Assembly (NCBI RefSeq): GCF_900102105.1 | Contig: NZ_FNBB01000004.1 | Coordinates: 124,001 to 188,000 of the forward strand | Source: Agrobacterium pusense | Lineage (GTDB): Bacteria > Pseudomonadota > Alphaproteobacteria > Rhizobiales > Rhizobiaceae | Length of the DNA stretch: 64,000 nucleotides | Direction of reading: 5' to 3' | Shown here: piece after piece, positions 45,425 to 52,120 of the stretch | Layout: every line of letters starts with the position of its first letter | How positions within the stretch are numbered: position 1 is the stretch's first letter | The notes under the pieces: generated by a model | Told to the model about the DNA's origin: nothing | What the model saw: the letters and a program-made list of their open reading frames with translations, nothing else | Databases searched by the model: none | Made by a program: the position numbers and the translations under genes

Positions 45425-46447
45425 TCATACGGCCTCCGCCACTTTCCGGCCCGCCAGCAACGCATCGAAATAGACGATCGTTCTTTCAAGGCCGATTTCG
45501 AGCGGTACACGCGGCTGCCATTTCAGCAGCTCGTTTGCCCGCGAAATATCCGGACGACGCTGCTGCGGATCATCGATCGCGGCAGGCAGATGGACGATGC
45601 GCGAGCGAGAACCTGTCATCCGGATAACAATGTCGGCCAGCTGCCGCACGGGAATTTCTGTGGGATTACCGAGATTGATCGGCCCGGTGCAGTCTTTCGG
45701 TTTGGCCGAGAAGCGCAGGAAGCCATCGATCAGGTCATCGACATAGCAGAAAGAACGGGTCTGGCTGCCATCACCGTAAATGGTGATGTCGTCCCCCTTC
45801 AGCGCCTGAACGATGAAGTTCGAAACCACACGGCCGTCGTCAGGGCGCATACGCGGCCCGTAAGTGTTGAAAATGCGTCCGACCTTGATATCGACACCGA
45901 AAGTGCGGTGATAATCGAAAAACAGCGTTTCCGCGCTGCGTTTCCCTTCATCGTAGCAGGCGCGCGGCCCGATTGTATTTACATTGCCGAAATAGGTTTC
46001 CGGTTGCGGATTGACGTGGGGATCGCCATAGACTTCCGAGGTCGAGGACTGCACCACGGTAGCACCGCATCTGCGCGCAACTTCCAGCACATTGACTGCG
46101 CCGAGTACATTGGTGAGAAGGGTACCGACGGGATCGCGCTGATAATCAGGCGGCGAAGCCGGAGAGGCAAAGTTGAAGATCAGCGAAACATCGATGTCAT
46201 AGGGTTTGCGCACATCGTGCTCGACCATCAGAAACCGCTTATTGTTCCGCAAATGCTCCACATTCGCGGTACGGCCGGTCGAAAGATCATCGAGACAGAT
46301 CACCTCGTGACCGCTGCTCAGCAACCGCTCGCAGAGATGGGAGCCCAGGAAACCGGCGCCACCATTAACGAGTACCCGTTGCCCGGGTTTCCAATCTGAG
46401 TAAATGGTAACGCCGTTATCATGTTCGTTGGGAACGAAATTACGCAT
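45425..46447 (-). CDS. uxs: UDP-glucuronate decarboxylase (UDP-xylose synthase)
   Basis: This 340-residue extended SDR has GGAGFLG at 29-35, TSEVYGDP, Tyr165/Lys169 in ACYDEGKR, RIFNTYGPRMRPDDGRVVSNFI and DGSQTRSFCYVDDLIDG, all hallmarks of UDP-glucuronate decarboxylases. It makes UDP-xylose from UDP-glucuronate. The ATG at 46447 follows GGGGAGG with good spacing; longer in-frame starts lack such a site. It is the first gene of the five-gene operon. Confidence 0.92.
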   Translation of the reverse strand: MRNFVPNEHDNGVTIYSDWKPGQRVLVNGGAGFLGSHLCERLLSSGHEVICLDDLSTGRTANVEHLRNNKRFLMVEHDVRKPYDIDVSLIFNFASPASPPDYQRDPVGTLLTNVLGAVNVLEVARRCGATVVQSSTSEVYGDPHVNPQPETYFGNVNTIGPRACYDEGKRSAETLFFDYHRTFGVDIKVGRIFNTYGPRMRPDDGRVVSNFIVQALKGDDITIYGDGSQTRSFCYVDDLIDGFLRFSAKPKDCTGPINLGNPTEIPVRQLADIVIRMTGSRSRIVHLPAAIDDPQQRRPDISRANELLKWQPRVPLEIGLERTIVYFDALLAGRKVAEAV

Positions 46448-46839
46448 AACACACACCTCCCCACGGTGAATCAGCACAGCCGATTCAACTAAGTGAATTA
46501 AACTCTCCATTTGACGCTATCTGAATATCATCCCTCTATTTTTTCTTCTTCCTGAGGTTTTAATATTCACATCCGATAAATTTCCACTTTCATGATAAGC
46601 GCAGGCAAAAACAGGTCAACTTCAATTTATCGAAATATTACAATTGATTACCCAAAATTACTCAAAATAGCCCTTTGATTTAATACTTTTTAACTACGCC
46701 TCCATTATGCCTTTCTTATTGAGCATTAGCGCAAGCTTCGCTCAACCAGTCGGGGCTATCCTGGTTTTGTAAGGCTCGGTCCACCGGGAACAAAACCGCC
46801 CGGCGAGATGCGACAGACAGTCGATTTCAGGGGACACAC
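46448..46839. promoter_or_regulatory. AT-rich region upstream of uxs and the small lipoprotein gene
   Basis: No gene is supported here. Positions 46510-46720 are much more AT-rich than the rest of the window. Two tandem decamers, ATTACCCAAA (46647-46656) and ATTACTCAAA (46657-46666), repeat exactly one helical turn apart, about 200 bases upstream of the uxs start. Such phased repeats are typical for AraC- or LuxR-family activators. The lipoprotein gene has GGGGACACAC before its ATG. Confidence 0.45.
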
Positions 46840-47187
46840 ATGATGAATGAAATGCCTTATTTCCGTGGCGGCAAAACAGTCCGTCAATGTCGTCTTGCGC
46901 TCGTTGCCGGCGCACTTATGACTTTCACTTTCGCGACCGCTTCATGCTCCGTCGTCGAAGACGCCGTTCTCACAACCGCATCGGCCAGCCCGACTACGAT
47001 CAAGAGCCGCGTCACGCCGGCGAAGGCGGCCTATGGCTATCAAAAAACCGGCAACGCAGCCGTTACGCTTGTTGCAGATGCTTCGGACACACCGGCAGTT
47101 TCGCGACCTTCCTATTCGGGCTCTTCTCCCTATATCTGCTCGCCGAGCGGATTTGGGCAAAAGTCCCGCTGCTTCCTAAGGCCCTGA
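46840..47187 (+). CDS. small lipoprotein with conserved cysteine tail
   Basis: This 115-residue protein has a long n-region, a hydrophobic signal (LALVAGALMTFTFATASC) whose cysteine could be lipidated, a Ser/Thr/Ala-rich middle and the tail SPYICSPSGFGQKSRCFLRP with two cysteines. The tail resembles short C-terminal motifs seen in other small rhizobial envelope proteins, but I cannot name a family. The ATG at 46843 is an equal alternative. It lies between the polysaccharide operon (divergent) and a LuxR-type gene (convergent). Confidence 0.65.
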   Translation: MMNEMPYFRGGKTVRQCRLALVAGALMTFTFATASCSVVEDAVLTTASASPTTIKSRVTPAKAAYGYQKTGNAAVTLVADASDTPAVSRPSYSGSSPYICSPSGFGQKSRCFLRP

Positions 47188-47200
47188 GCCTCCTGCATAA

Positions 47201-47228
47201 CGTCCGGGCTGCCTCTGGCAGCCCGACG
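47201..47228. terminator. stem-loop between the lipoprotein and LuxR-type genes
   Basis: CGGGCTGCC (47205-47213) pairs with GGCAGCCCG (47217-47225) around TCT, with CGT/ACG continuing the stem after a bulge. It lies between two convergent genes and overlaps the end of neither. There is no T-run. Confidence 0.5.
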
Positions 47229-47229
47229 C

Positions 47230-48000
47230 TCAGTTCTTCCAGCCGGAGAACGTCGCGCCTTCATCCTTGCTGAAGAAACGCGACGCCGCCTCCGTGCGGT
47301 TGCGAACGTTCATCTTCTTGTAGATGTTGCGAACGTGGACCTTCACCGTGTTCTCGGACAGATGAAGCCGGTCGGCAATGATTTTGTTCTGCGTACCCTT
47401 GCATAACAGGTCGAGGATTTGCACCTCACGCGTCGTCAGCGTCGCCATGTCGCTCCTGCTCTCGGCGAGGGCATCGGCACGGTTGGCGATGACAGGGCTG
47501 TTCCGCACGCTTTTACCACCGACTGCGGTGGGATAGGGCGTAAGCTTGCCTAGAAGGGCCGCCGGGAAATGCTCCCCGCCCTTCATGAGCAGGTCGACCG
47601 CCGCCATGAAGACGTCGAGCCGGAGATTAAGCGGCAGCACACCATCGATGATGCGCATTCCCACCAGCCGCTTCAGTGGCTCTTCAATTTTGTCGATCGT
47701 CTCCACGACGAGCGCAATCGGCGCTTCAGGATGTTTTTCACGGATCGCCGACAATACACTATTAAGCCGCTCACCCGCCAGGCGATAGGGCAATACGAGC
47801 CGGACGTCGGCGCCGTAATCATCATCAATCGTTGCCGACGATGTCACGCTTACCACGGAGAATGTAGGGAACTTTTTGCCCAACGCCTCCATGAGGCACT
47901 CGGAAAACAGGTCCGGATCCGCTACGATCAACAAAGTTCCATTTATATGTGTAACGGCGTTTTTTTGTTTTGCCGCATAATCTGACGTTCCCATGAACAT
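47230..48000 (-). CDS. LuxR-type transcriptional regulator with degenerate receiver
   Basis: This 256-residue regulator has a C-terminal LuxR/FixJ helix-turn-helix (about 180-245: LTTREVQILDLLCKGTQNKIIADRLHLSENTVKVHVRNIYKKMNVRNRTEAA). The N-terminal receiver-like fold (LLIVADPDLFSECLMEAL, VRLVLPYRLAG, IALVVETIDKIEEPLKRLVGMRIIDGVLPL) lacks an aspartate where the phosphoacceptor should be, so classical phosphorylation is unlikely. The ATG at 48000 follows GGGAGG six bases away. It sits between polysaccharide genes and a secretion operon and is a good candidate regulator for one or both. Confidence 0.82.
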   Translation of the reverse strand: MFMGTSDYAAKQKNAVTHINGTLLIVADPDLFSECLMEALGKKFPTFSVVSVTSSATIDDDYGADVRLVLPYRLAGERLNSVLSAIREKHPEAPIALVVETIDKIEEPLKRLVGMRIIDGVLPLNLRLDVFMAAVDLLMKGGEHFPAALLGKLTPYPTAVGGKSVRNSPVIANRADALAESRSDMATLTTREVQILDLLCKGTQNKIIADRLHLSENTVKVHVRNIYKKMNVRNRTEAASRFFSKDEGATFSGWKN

Positions 48001-48405
48001 TGACGCCTCCCTCAAGCGCTTACGCATTACTTTCTTTTGGTTGCGCAGTCTGTCATCCGCCCGGCGACCCACCCCTTAAAACTTGGAGGCGATTCTCCGC
48101 TTCATGTCATGTCAACTATTATTAATCACCCGTTAATTCGTAAACGCTAATACGAAAAGCTGCGTAAATAAATGGCCCAAACGGGTTATTTTTTACAATT
48201 GACATACAAAATAGGTTAAGCCGGATCAGAATCAGTGATCCCGGAACCTGCGTAAAAACAAATATATCGGAAAAGCTTTCGTGCTGGTTTTGCGTTCCGA
48301 CGAAATGTAACTTCCAGTTGATATCGCTCAACATAGCTCGCCTGCTGCACATGCCAAAGCCTGTGCCTTTTCGGGATGGGGACCTCTCTCCACCGAAATA
48401 AACCA

Positions 48406-48452
48406 TGTTTCACGAAACAGCCGCTCTGCCCTGCCGAAGCGGCGTTTTTTTC
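48406..48452 (+). terminator. tandem hairpin plus T8 terminator, possible sRNA 3' end
   Basis: TGTTT-CACG-AAACA (48406-48419 with flanks) is followed directly by GCCGCT (48420-48425) pairing with AGCGGC (48438-48443), one G and eight Ts. This is a canonical terminator on the plus strand. No protein gene lies upstream on that strand (the lipoprotein gene ends 1.2 kb away, beyond a convergent gene), so the terminated transcript is probably a small RNA starting somewhere in 48120-48400. Confidence 0.6.
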
Positions 48453-48710
48453 GAGAATGAACCGGCGAACGATGCGCAGGACAACCGCTTGCGACGTATA
48501 TATCCGGGTGGAACGCCGATAGGTTTAGCCCAAATTGATATCTAGGAAGCGCAATTTTTCTGCGGCACAGTCTAACCGTCGCTGAACGGCGGCTGATGGA
48601 AAGACACTCCCGGCCTTGACGTGTGTTTGAGAGCGCCGGACCCTTTTCAAGAAAACATGCAAGCGAAAAGACGAAGCCACCGCGCTCCCCTGCTGGAGCG
48701 AGGAACGGAT

Positions 48711-48742
48711 TTGTGCGCCCTTTTTTACCGAGTAGCGCACAA
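48711..48742. repeat. inverted repeat TTGTGCGC / GCGCACAA
   Basis: TTGTGCGC (48711-48718) and GCGCACAA (48735-48742) are perfect 8-base arms, centre to centre 24 bases apart, about 175 bases upstream of the next gene. The spacer contains a T6 run. It could be a regulator site or a transcript stem. Confidence 0.45.
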
Positions 48743-48852
48743 GGGCTGAACAAAAAGAGCCCGTCCACGGGCCAATACCGAACCGCAGATGATGCGTAAC
48801 CGAGTCCATCTGCAAAACATCAATCTTCATGCTATCCGGAGCAAGCGCGAAA

Positions 48853-48899
48853 AAATCCCATTTGAGATGAGAGGGATTTCGAAAGCTGCTCCGAGCTTT
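48853..48899 (+). promoter_or_regulatory. two leader hairpins upstream of the ribosome site of the first cargo-like gene
   Basis: AAATCCC (48853-48859) pairs with GGGATTT (48873-48879), and AAAGCT (48882-48887) with AGCTTT (48894-48899). The loop of the second contains CTCCG (48889-48893), which is complementary to CGGAG (48902-48906) of the ribosome site of the gene starting at 48916. Alternative pairings could hide or expose that site. Confidence 0.4.
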
Positions 48900-48915
48900 T
48901 TCGGAGGAAATCGAA

Positions 48916-49881
48916 ATGGGTTATGATCATAAATCCGCTGGCAGCGACGACGATATCACCAAGATCGGCGCGCTTTCCGATGGTTTTGCCAACACGACTA
49001 CCAATGACGCCAAGGTGGAAGACAGCAACGTCGGCACCGCGAACGGTGAAAACCGCAACAACGACAATAGCGACAACAGCACCAATGTGGATGTTGATGC
49101 CAAGATCGATGTTGCAGTCGGCAATGGTGACAATCGCGATAACGACTATGACTGGAGCTATGACAGCAAGTCGTACAGCGATAACGACACGACGACCAAG
49201 ACGAGCACCGAAACCAGCACCGAAATCAAGACCGATTACGACTGGAGCTATGAAAGCAAGTCGTACAGCGACAACGACACCAACGTGAAGACGATTACGG
49301 ATACGGACAACAAGACGTTCTCCTATTCCGACAACGACACCTCCACCAAGGTCTCGACAACCACCGACAGCTTCAACTCCTCGGACAGTTTCTACAAGTC
49401 GGATGACGACTTCGGCAACATCACGGGCGTCAAGGATGTCGGCAATCTCGGCATCGCCGGCGGAGACCTCACCTTCAATCTGGGTGACGACTTCTCCTTT
49501 ACCCTGGATGTCGACAGCATCCTCAACGACTCGCTCAACGGTGACGGCAACGACACGGGCTTCAGCCTCGTGCAGGCCAACCACCTGGCGGATCAGGATG
49601 AGGCGTACGACATCAAGATGCAGAACGGTGGCGCCGAAAACCACCTGAGCGCCAATGCAGGCGACGCCTATGGCGCAGAAGGCATCGACGGCAAGGGATG
49701 GGATCTCAAGGCCGGCGACGACGCAGCGGGCACCAGCACGGCCGATGCATCGGCAATCCTTGCAAATTCCGGCTTCCATCTGGAGCTGGTGCAGGGCGCC
49801 AACATGCTCTCCAATGCCGTTGACGTCACGGTCACAGGGGGCAACTCCAGTGTCTCGGACGTCGGTGAGGATCACTCCTGA
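48916..49881 (+). CDS. acidic repeat protein, probable type I secretion cargo or partner
   Basis: This 321-residue protein is very rich in Asp, Asn, Ser and Thr, with no cysteine and no signal peptide. Tyr78 and Tyr108 start two near-identical units (YDWSYxSKSYSDNDT, 30 residues apart), with a third shorter copy (FSYSDNDTSTK) at 135. The C-terminal part has SLVQANHL and, at 290-301, ELVQGANMLSNA, which shares the G-x-N-x3-N-A pattern of the next gene's product. No RTX nonapeptides are seen. Its position ahead of a type I transporter suggests an extracellular, calcium- or matrix-binding role. GGAGG lies eight bases before the ATG. I do not recognise a named family. Confidence 0.72.
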   Translation: MGYDHKSAGSDDDITKIGALSDGFANTTTNDAKVEDSNVGTANGENRNNDNSDNSTNVDVDAKIDVAVGNGDNRDNDYDWSYDSKSYSDNDTTTKTSTETSTEIKTDYDWSYESKSYSDNDTNVKTITDTDNKTFSYSDNDTSTKVSTTTDSFNSSDSFYKSDDDFGNITGVKDVGNLGIAGGDLTFNLGDDFSFTLDVDSILNDSLNGDGNDTGFSLVQANHLADQDEAYDIKMQNGGAENHLSANAGDAYGAEGIDGKGWDLKAGDDAAGTSTADASAILANSGFHLELVQGANMLSNAVDVTVTGGNSSVSDVGEDHS

Positions 49882-49904
49882 CAACCATCTCTTGACGAAA
49901 AGAG

Positions 49905-49931
49905 CTGCACCGGCGTCCGCCGGTGCAGTTT
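49905..49931 (+). terminator. strong stem-loop between the two cargo-like genes
   Basis: CTGCACCGGC (49905-49914) pairs perfectly with GCCGGTGCAG (49919-49928) around GTCC, followed by only TTT. It may act as a partial terminator or as an mRNA stabiliser, giving more of the first protein than of the genes downstream. Confidence 0.55.
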
Positions 49932-50030
49932 GCGGTTCATGGACAGGCCTGGCGACAGAGAAGCACCGCTTCCAAGACGTGTGCCGCCCGCCATCTGTGA
50001 CGTGCCGCAATGATCGGGGAGGGACCTCCA

Positions 50031-52052
50031 ATGCATATTGACAAGATTTCAGACATGATCGCGCATTTCATCGGCCTGTTCGACACGATGGCCGAAGAAG
50101 CACGTCTGCGAAACAACTATAGTGAAGGCCCCGCACGTTCCGGGCCTGAGCAACTGCCGGAAGAGGAAGCAGCAAGGCTGCTCGACAAGAACTATGACGT
50201 TGCACTTCAGGACTACGATCCTGGCGTCAAGTACCATGCCGGCTATTACGACTTCGATTATCTGCCGCCGCATTTCGCACGCACGGTCGAACATGACATG
50301 CAGCAGTTTGCGAATTCGATACCGGTCGATATTTCCGCTGCGAATTTCCGCTTTCCAGGTCGCCTTTCCTTCGAGGACGAACGTGAGCTGGTAATTCATA
50401 CCGGCCCAGGCTCGGTTGTCGCCCATATCGCGCAGGTGAATATTCTTCAGGACGATGATTATCTGAATATGACGGACGGCCCCAACGTGGCCCGCGACAC
50501 CAGCTTCGTCACTGAACGTACAGTCGAATTCTACAACGAAGCGTCCGTCTTCACCCCTTTTTCCGGTTTCCAGCGCACCGACAGCTATGATGCGCTGCAG
50601 GCTCTCGCCAAGACCGCGCATGATTATATCGAGCACGCCCGAGACAACGGCGTTACCTCACTCGGGACCGGCGCAGATCAGGATTTCGTCCTGGCCGGCA
50701 ACGACATCAATGGTCTTTATATCAATGGCGTTGCCGCCGCTGAGAAGCCGGCGCTGGACGACTACATGCCGGATCGCGGCATTGCCAAGCCTCCGGAAGA
50801 ACCGGAACGAAGTGACGTTGCGCTGCATGAAGAAAGTCCCGCCGGCAACAGTCTCGATGTGGCCGCAGGCGCCAATGTCGTCGCCAACGTCGCCACATTG
50901 GTCAACACCGCCGTCATGACCTCCGTCACCGCCGTAATGGGTGACTACCACCAGATCGATGCGATCACCCAGGCCTATATCTATAGCGACAGGGACGAAA
51001 TCGCTTCCGTTTTCACCCGTTCCGAGGATCAGGCCGACACGGCCGCCTATAACATCGCCAATTTCGAACGCAGCATTTTCCCCGGCGCGGAAAATACGGC
51101 TGCGGAGAGCCCTGAAACCGGCGAAATGCCGATTTTCCCCACCGCGTGGCGCGTCAGCGTATTAGAGGGTGACGTTTCCTTCGTGCATTGGATCGAACAA
51201 TACCAGTTCGTCAGCGACAACGACACGATGACGATCACGACCTCCGGTGCGAGCGTCAGTCTTTTGACAGGGGGAAATGCCGCACTCAATATTGCGAATT
51301 TCCTCGGCATCGGAATGCAGTATGACCTCATCATCGTTGGCGGCAATGTGCTGGACATGAACCTCATCAGCCAGATCGCCGTGCTTTACGACAATGACTG
51401 GGCCCGAGCCAATCCCGATGCACCGGGGGGCGCCACTATTCAATCCGGCAACAATCTCCTTTGGAATGATGCCTCCATCTATAACGTCGGCTCCAACGAC
51501 CGTTTCGAAACGATGCCCGACTACATGGCGCAGACGGTGTCCGCGATCAATGAGCGCGATCCGAACATGCCGGATGCACTTGCGCATGACAGCAATTTTG
51601 CCGGCTATCAGGGACTGAACGTGCTCTACATCACCGGCAATCTCTACGATGTCAGCATCATCAAGCAGGTGAGTGTGCTCGGCGATTCCGACGACGTTAC
51701 CCAGGCCGCGGCCAAGGTGCTCGAAAACAACGAGAATGCCGACGTCCATATCGATACCGGCAGCAATGCCGTCATCAATCTCGCGCAGATCATTGATTAC
51801 GACAGCTTCGGTTCCACCACCTATGTTGCCGGCGGCGTTTATTCCGACGCCATTCTGATACAGGGCGGCATCATCGAAAACGATACGTCGCAGCCGGCGC
51901 AACCGGGCCAACTTGCCAACGAGGTCATCGCTTTTCTCCACGACGATCCCGCCACCATCGAAAACGAATCCGACGGCGTCATCAATGCCGGGCACGACCT
52001 GTCGTGGTCCAATGCTCACTCATCCGACGTCATGCAAGCGGTCACCGCGTAG
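50031..52052 (+). CDS. large repeat protein, probable type I secreted surface or matrix protein
   Basis: This 673-residue acidic protein lacks a signal peptide. Residues 1-120 are Tyr/Asp-rich (YDVALQDYDPGVKYHAGYYDFDYLPPHF). From about 125 on, a motif recurs: GPGSVVAHIAQ (125), GANVVANVA (280), GGNAALNIA (414), GNNLLWNDA (473), GSNAVINLA (577) and GHDLSWSNA (654). Each is followed by a beta-rich segment, such as YDLIIVGGNVLDMNLISQIAVLYDND or TYVAGGVYSDAILIQGGIIEND. This suggests a repeating beta-solenoid. RTX nonapeptides are absent. The ATG at 50031 follows GGGGAGGG. With the transporter gene 68 bases downstream, it is the best cargo candidate. Function is unknown. Confidence 0.75.
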   Translation: MHIDKISDMIAHFIGLFDTMAEEARLRNNYSEGPARSGPEQLPEEEAARLLDKNYDVALQDYDPGVKYHAGYYDFDYLPPHFARTVEHDMQQFANSIPVDISAANFRFPGRLSFEDERELVIHTGPGSVVAHIAQVNILQDDDYLNMTDGPNVARDTSFVTERTVEFYNEASVFTPFSGFQRTDSYDALQALAKTAHDYIEHARDNGVTSLGTGADQDFVLAGNDINGLYINGVAAAEKPALDDYMPDRGIAKPPEEPERSDVALHEESPAGNSLDVAAGANVVANVATLVNTAVMTSVTAVMGDYHQIDAITQAYIYSDRDEIASVFTRSEDQADTAAYNIANFERSIFPGAENTAAESPETGEMPIFPTAWRVSVLEGDVSFVHWIEQYQFVSDNDTMTITTSGASVSLLTGGNAALNIANFLGIGMQYDLIIVGGNVLDMNLISQIAVLYDNDWARANPDAPGGATIQSGNNLLWNDASIYNVGSNDRFETMPDYMAQTVSAINERDPNMPDALAHDSNFAGYQGLNVLYITGNLYDVSIIKQVSVLGDSDDVTQAAAKVLENNENADVHIDTGSNAVINLAQIIDYDSFGSTTYVAGGVYSDAILIQGGIIENDTSQPAQPGQLANEVIAFLHDDPATIENESDGVINAGHDLSWSNAHSSDVMQAVTA

Positions 52053-52120
52053 GTTTTGCCGGCGGTAGTTCCGCCTGCGTAACCGCAAAAGCCGCAAGAT
52101 CACCGAGGGGACCGATAAAA

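Larger units (their letters stand above)
48001..48915. other. 915-base intergenic region rich in hairpins
   Basis: No convincing protein gene is found. Frames on the minus strand at 48122-48830 have composition unlike the neighbouring genes and no ribosome site. The region holds an AT-rich part (48110-48260, likely LuxR-gene promoter), two adjacent hairpins with a T8 run (48406-48452), an inverted repeat (48711-48742) and two leader hairpins (48853-48899) next to the ribosome site of the following gene. It is unusually long for this gene-dense stretch. Confidence 0.6.

Noticed and set aside
48328-48768. Minus-strand frame of 146 codons in the large intergenic region
   Set aside because: No ribosome site. 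It spans the terminator at 48420-48452 and the inverted repeat at 48711-48742, and its residue composition (many Phe, Arg, Cys, Pro) is unlike that of neighbouring proteins.
49147-49350. CRISPR-like or satellite repeat
   Set aside because: The DNA repeats (90-base period) are in-frame codons of a protein repeat with only two full copies and no spacers.
48916-52052. RTX toxin or adhesin assignment for the two cargo-like proteins
   Set aside because: I looked for GGxGxDxUx nonapeptides and found none; the Asp/Asn richness alone is not evidence for RTX.
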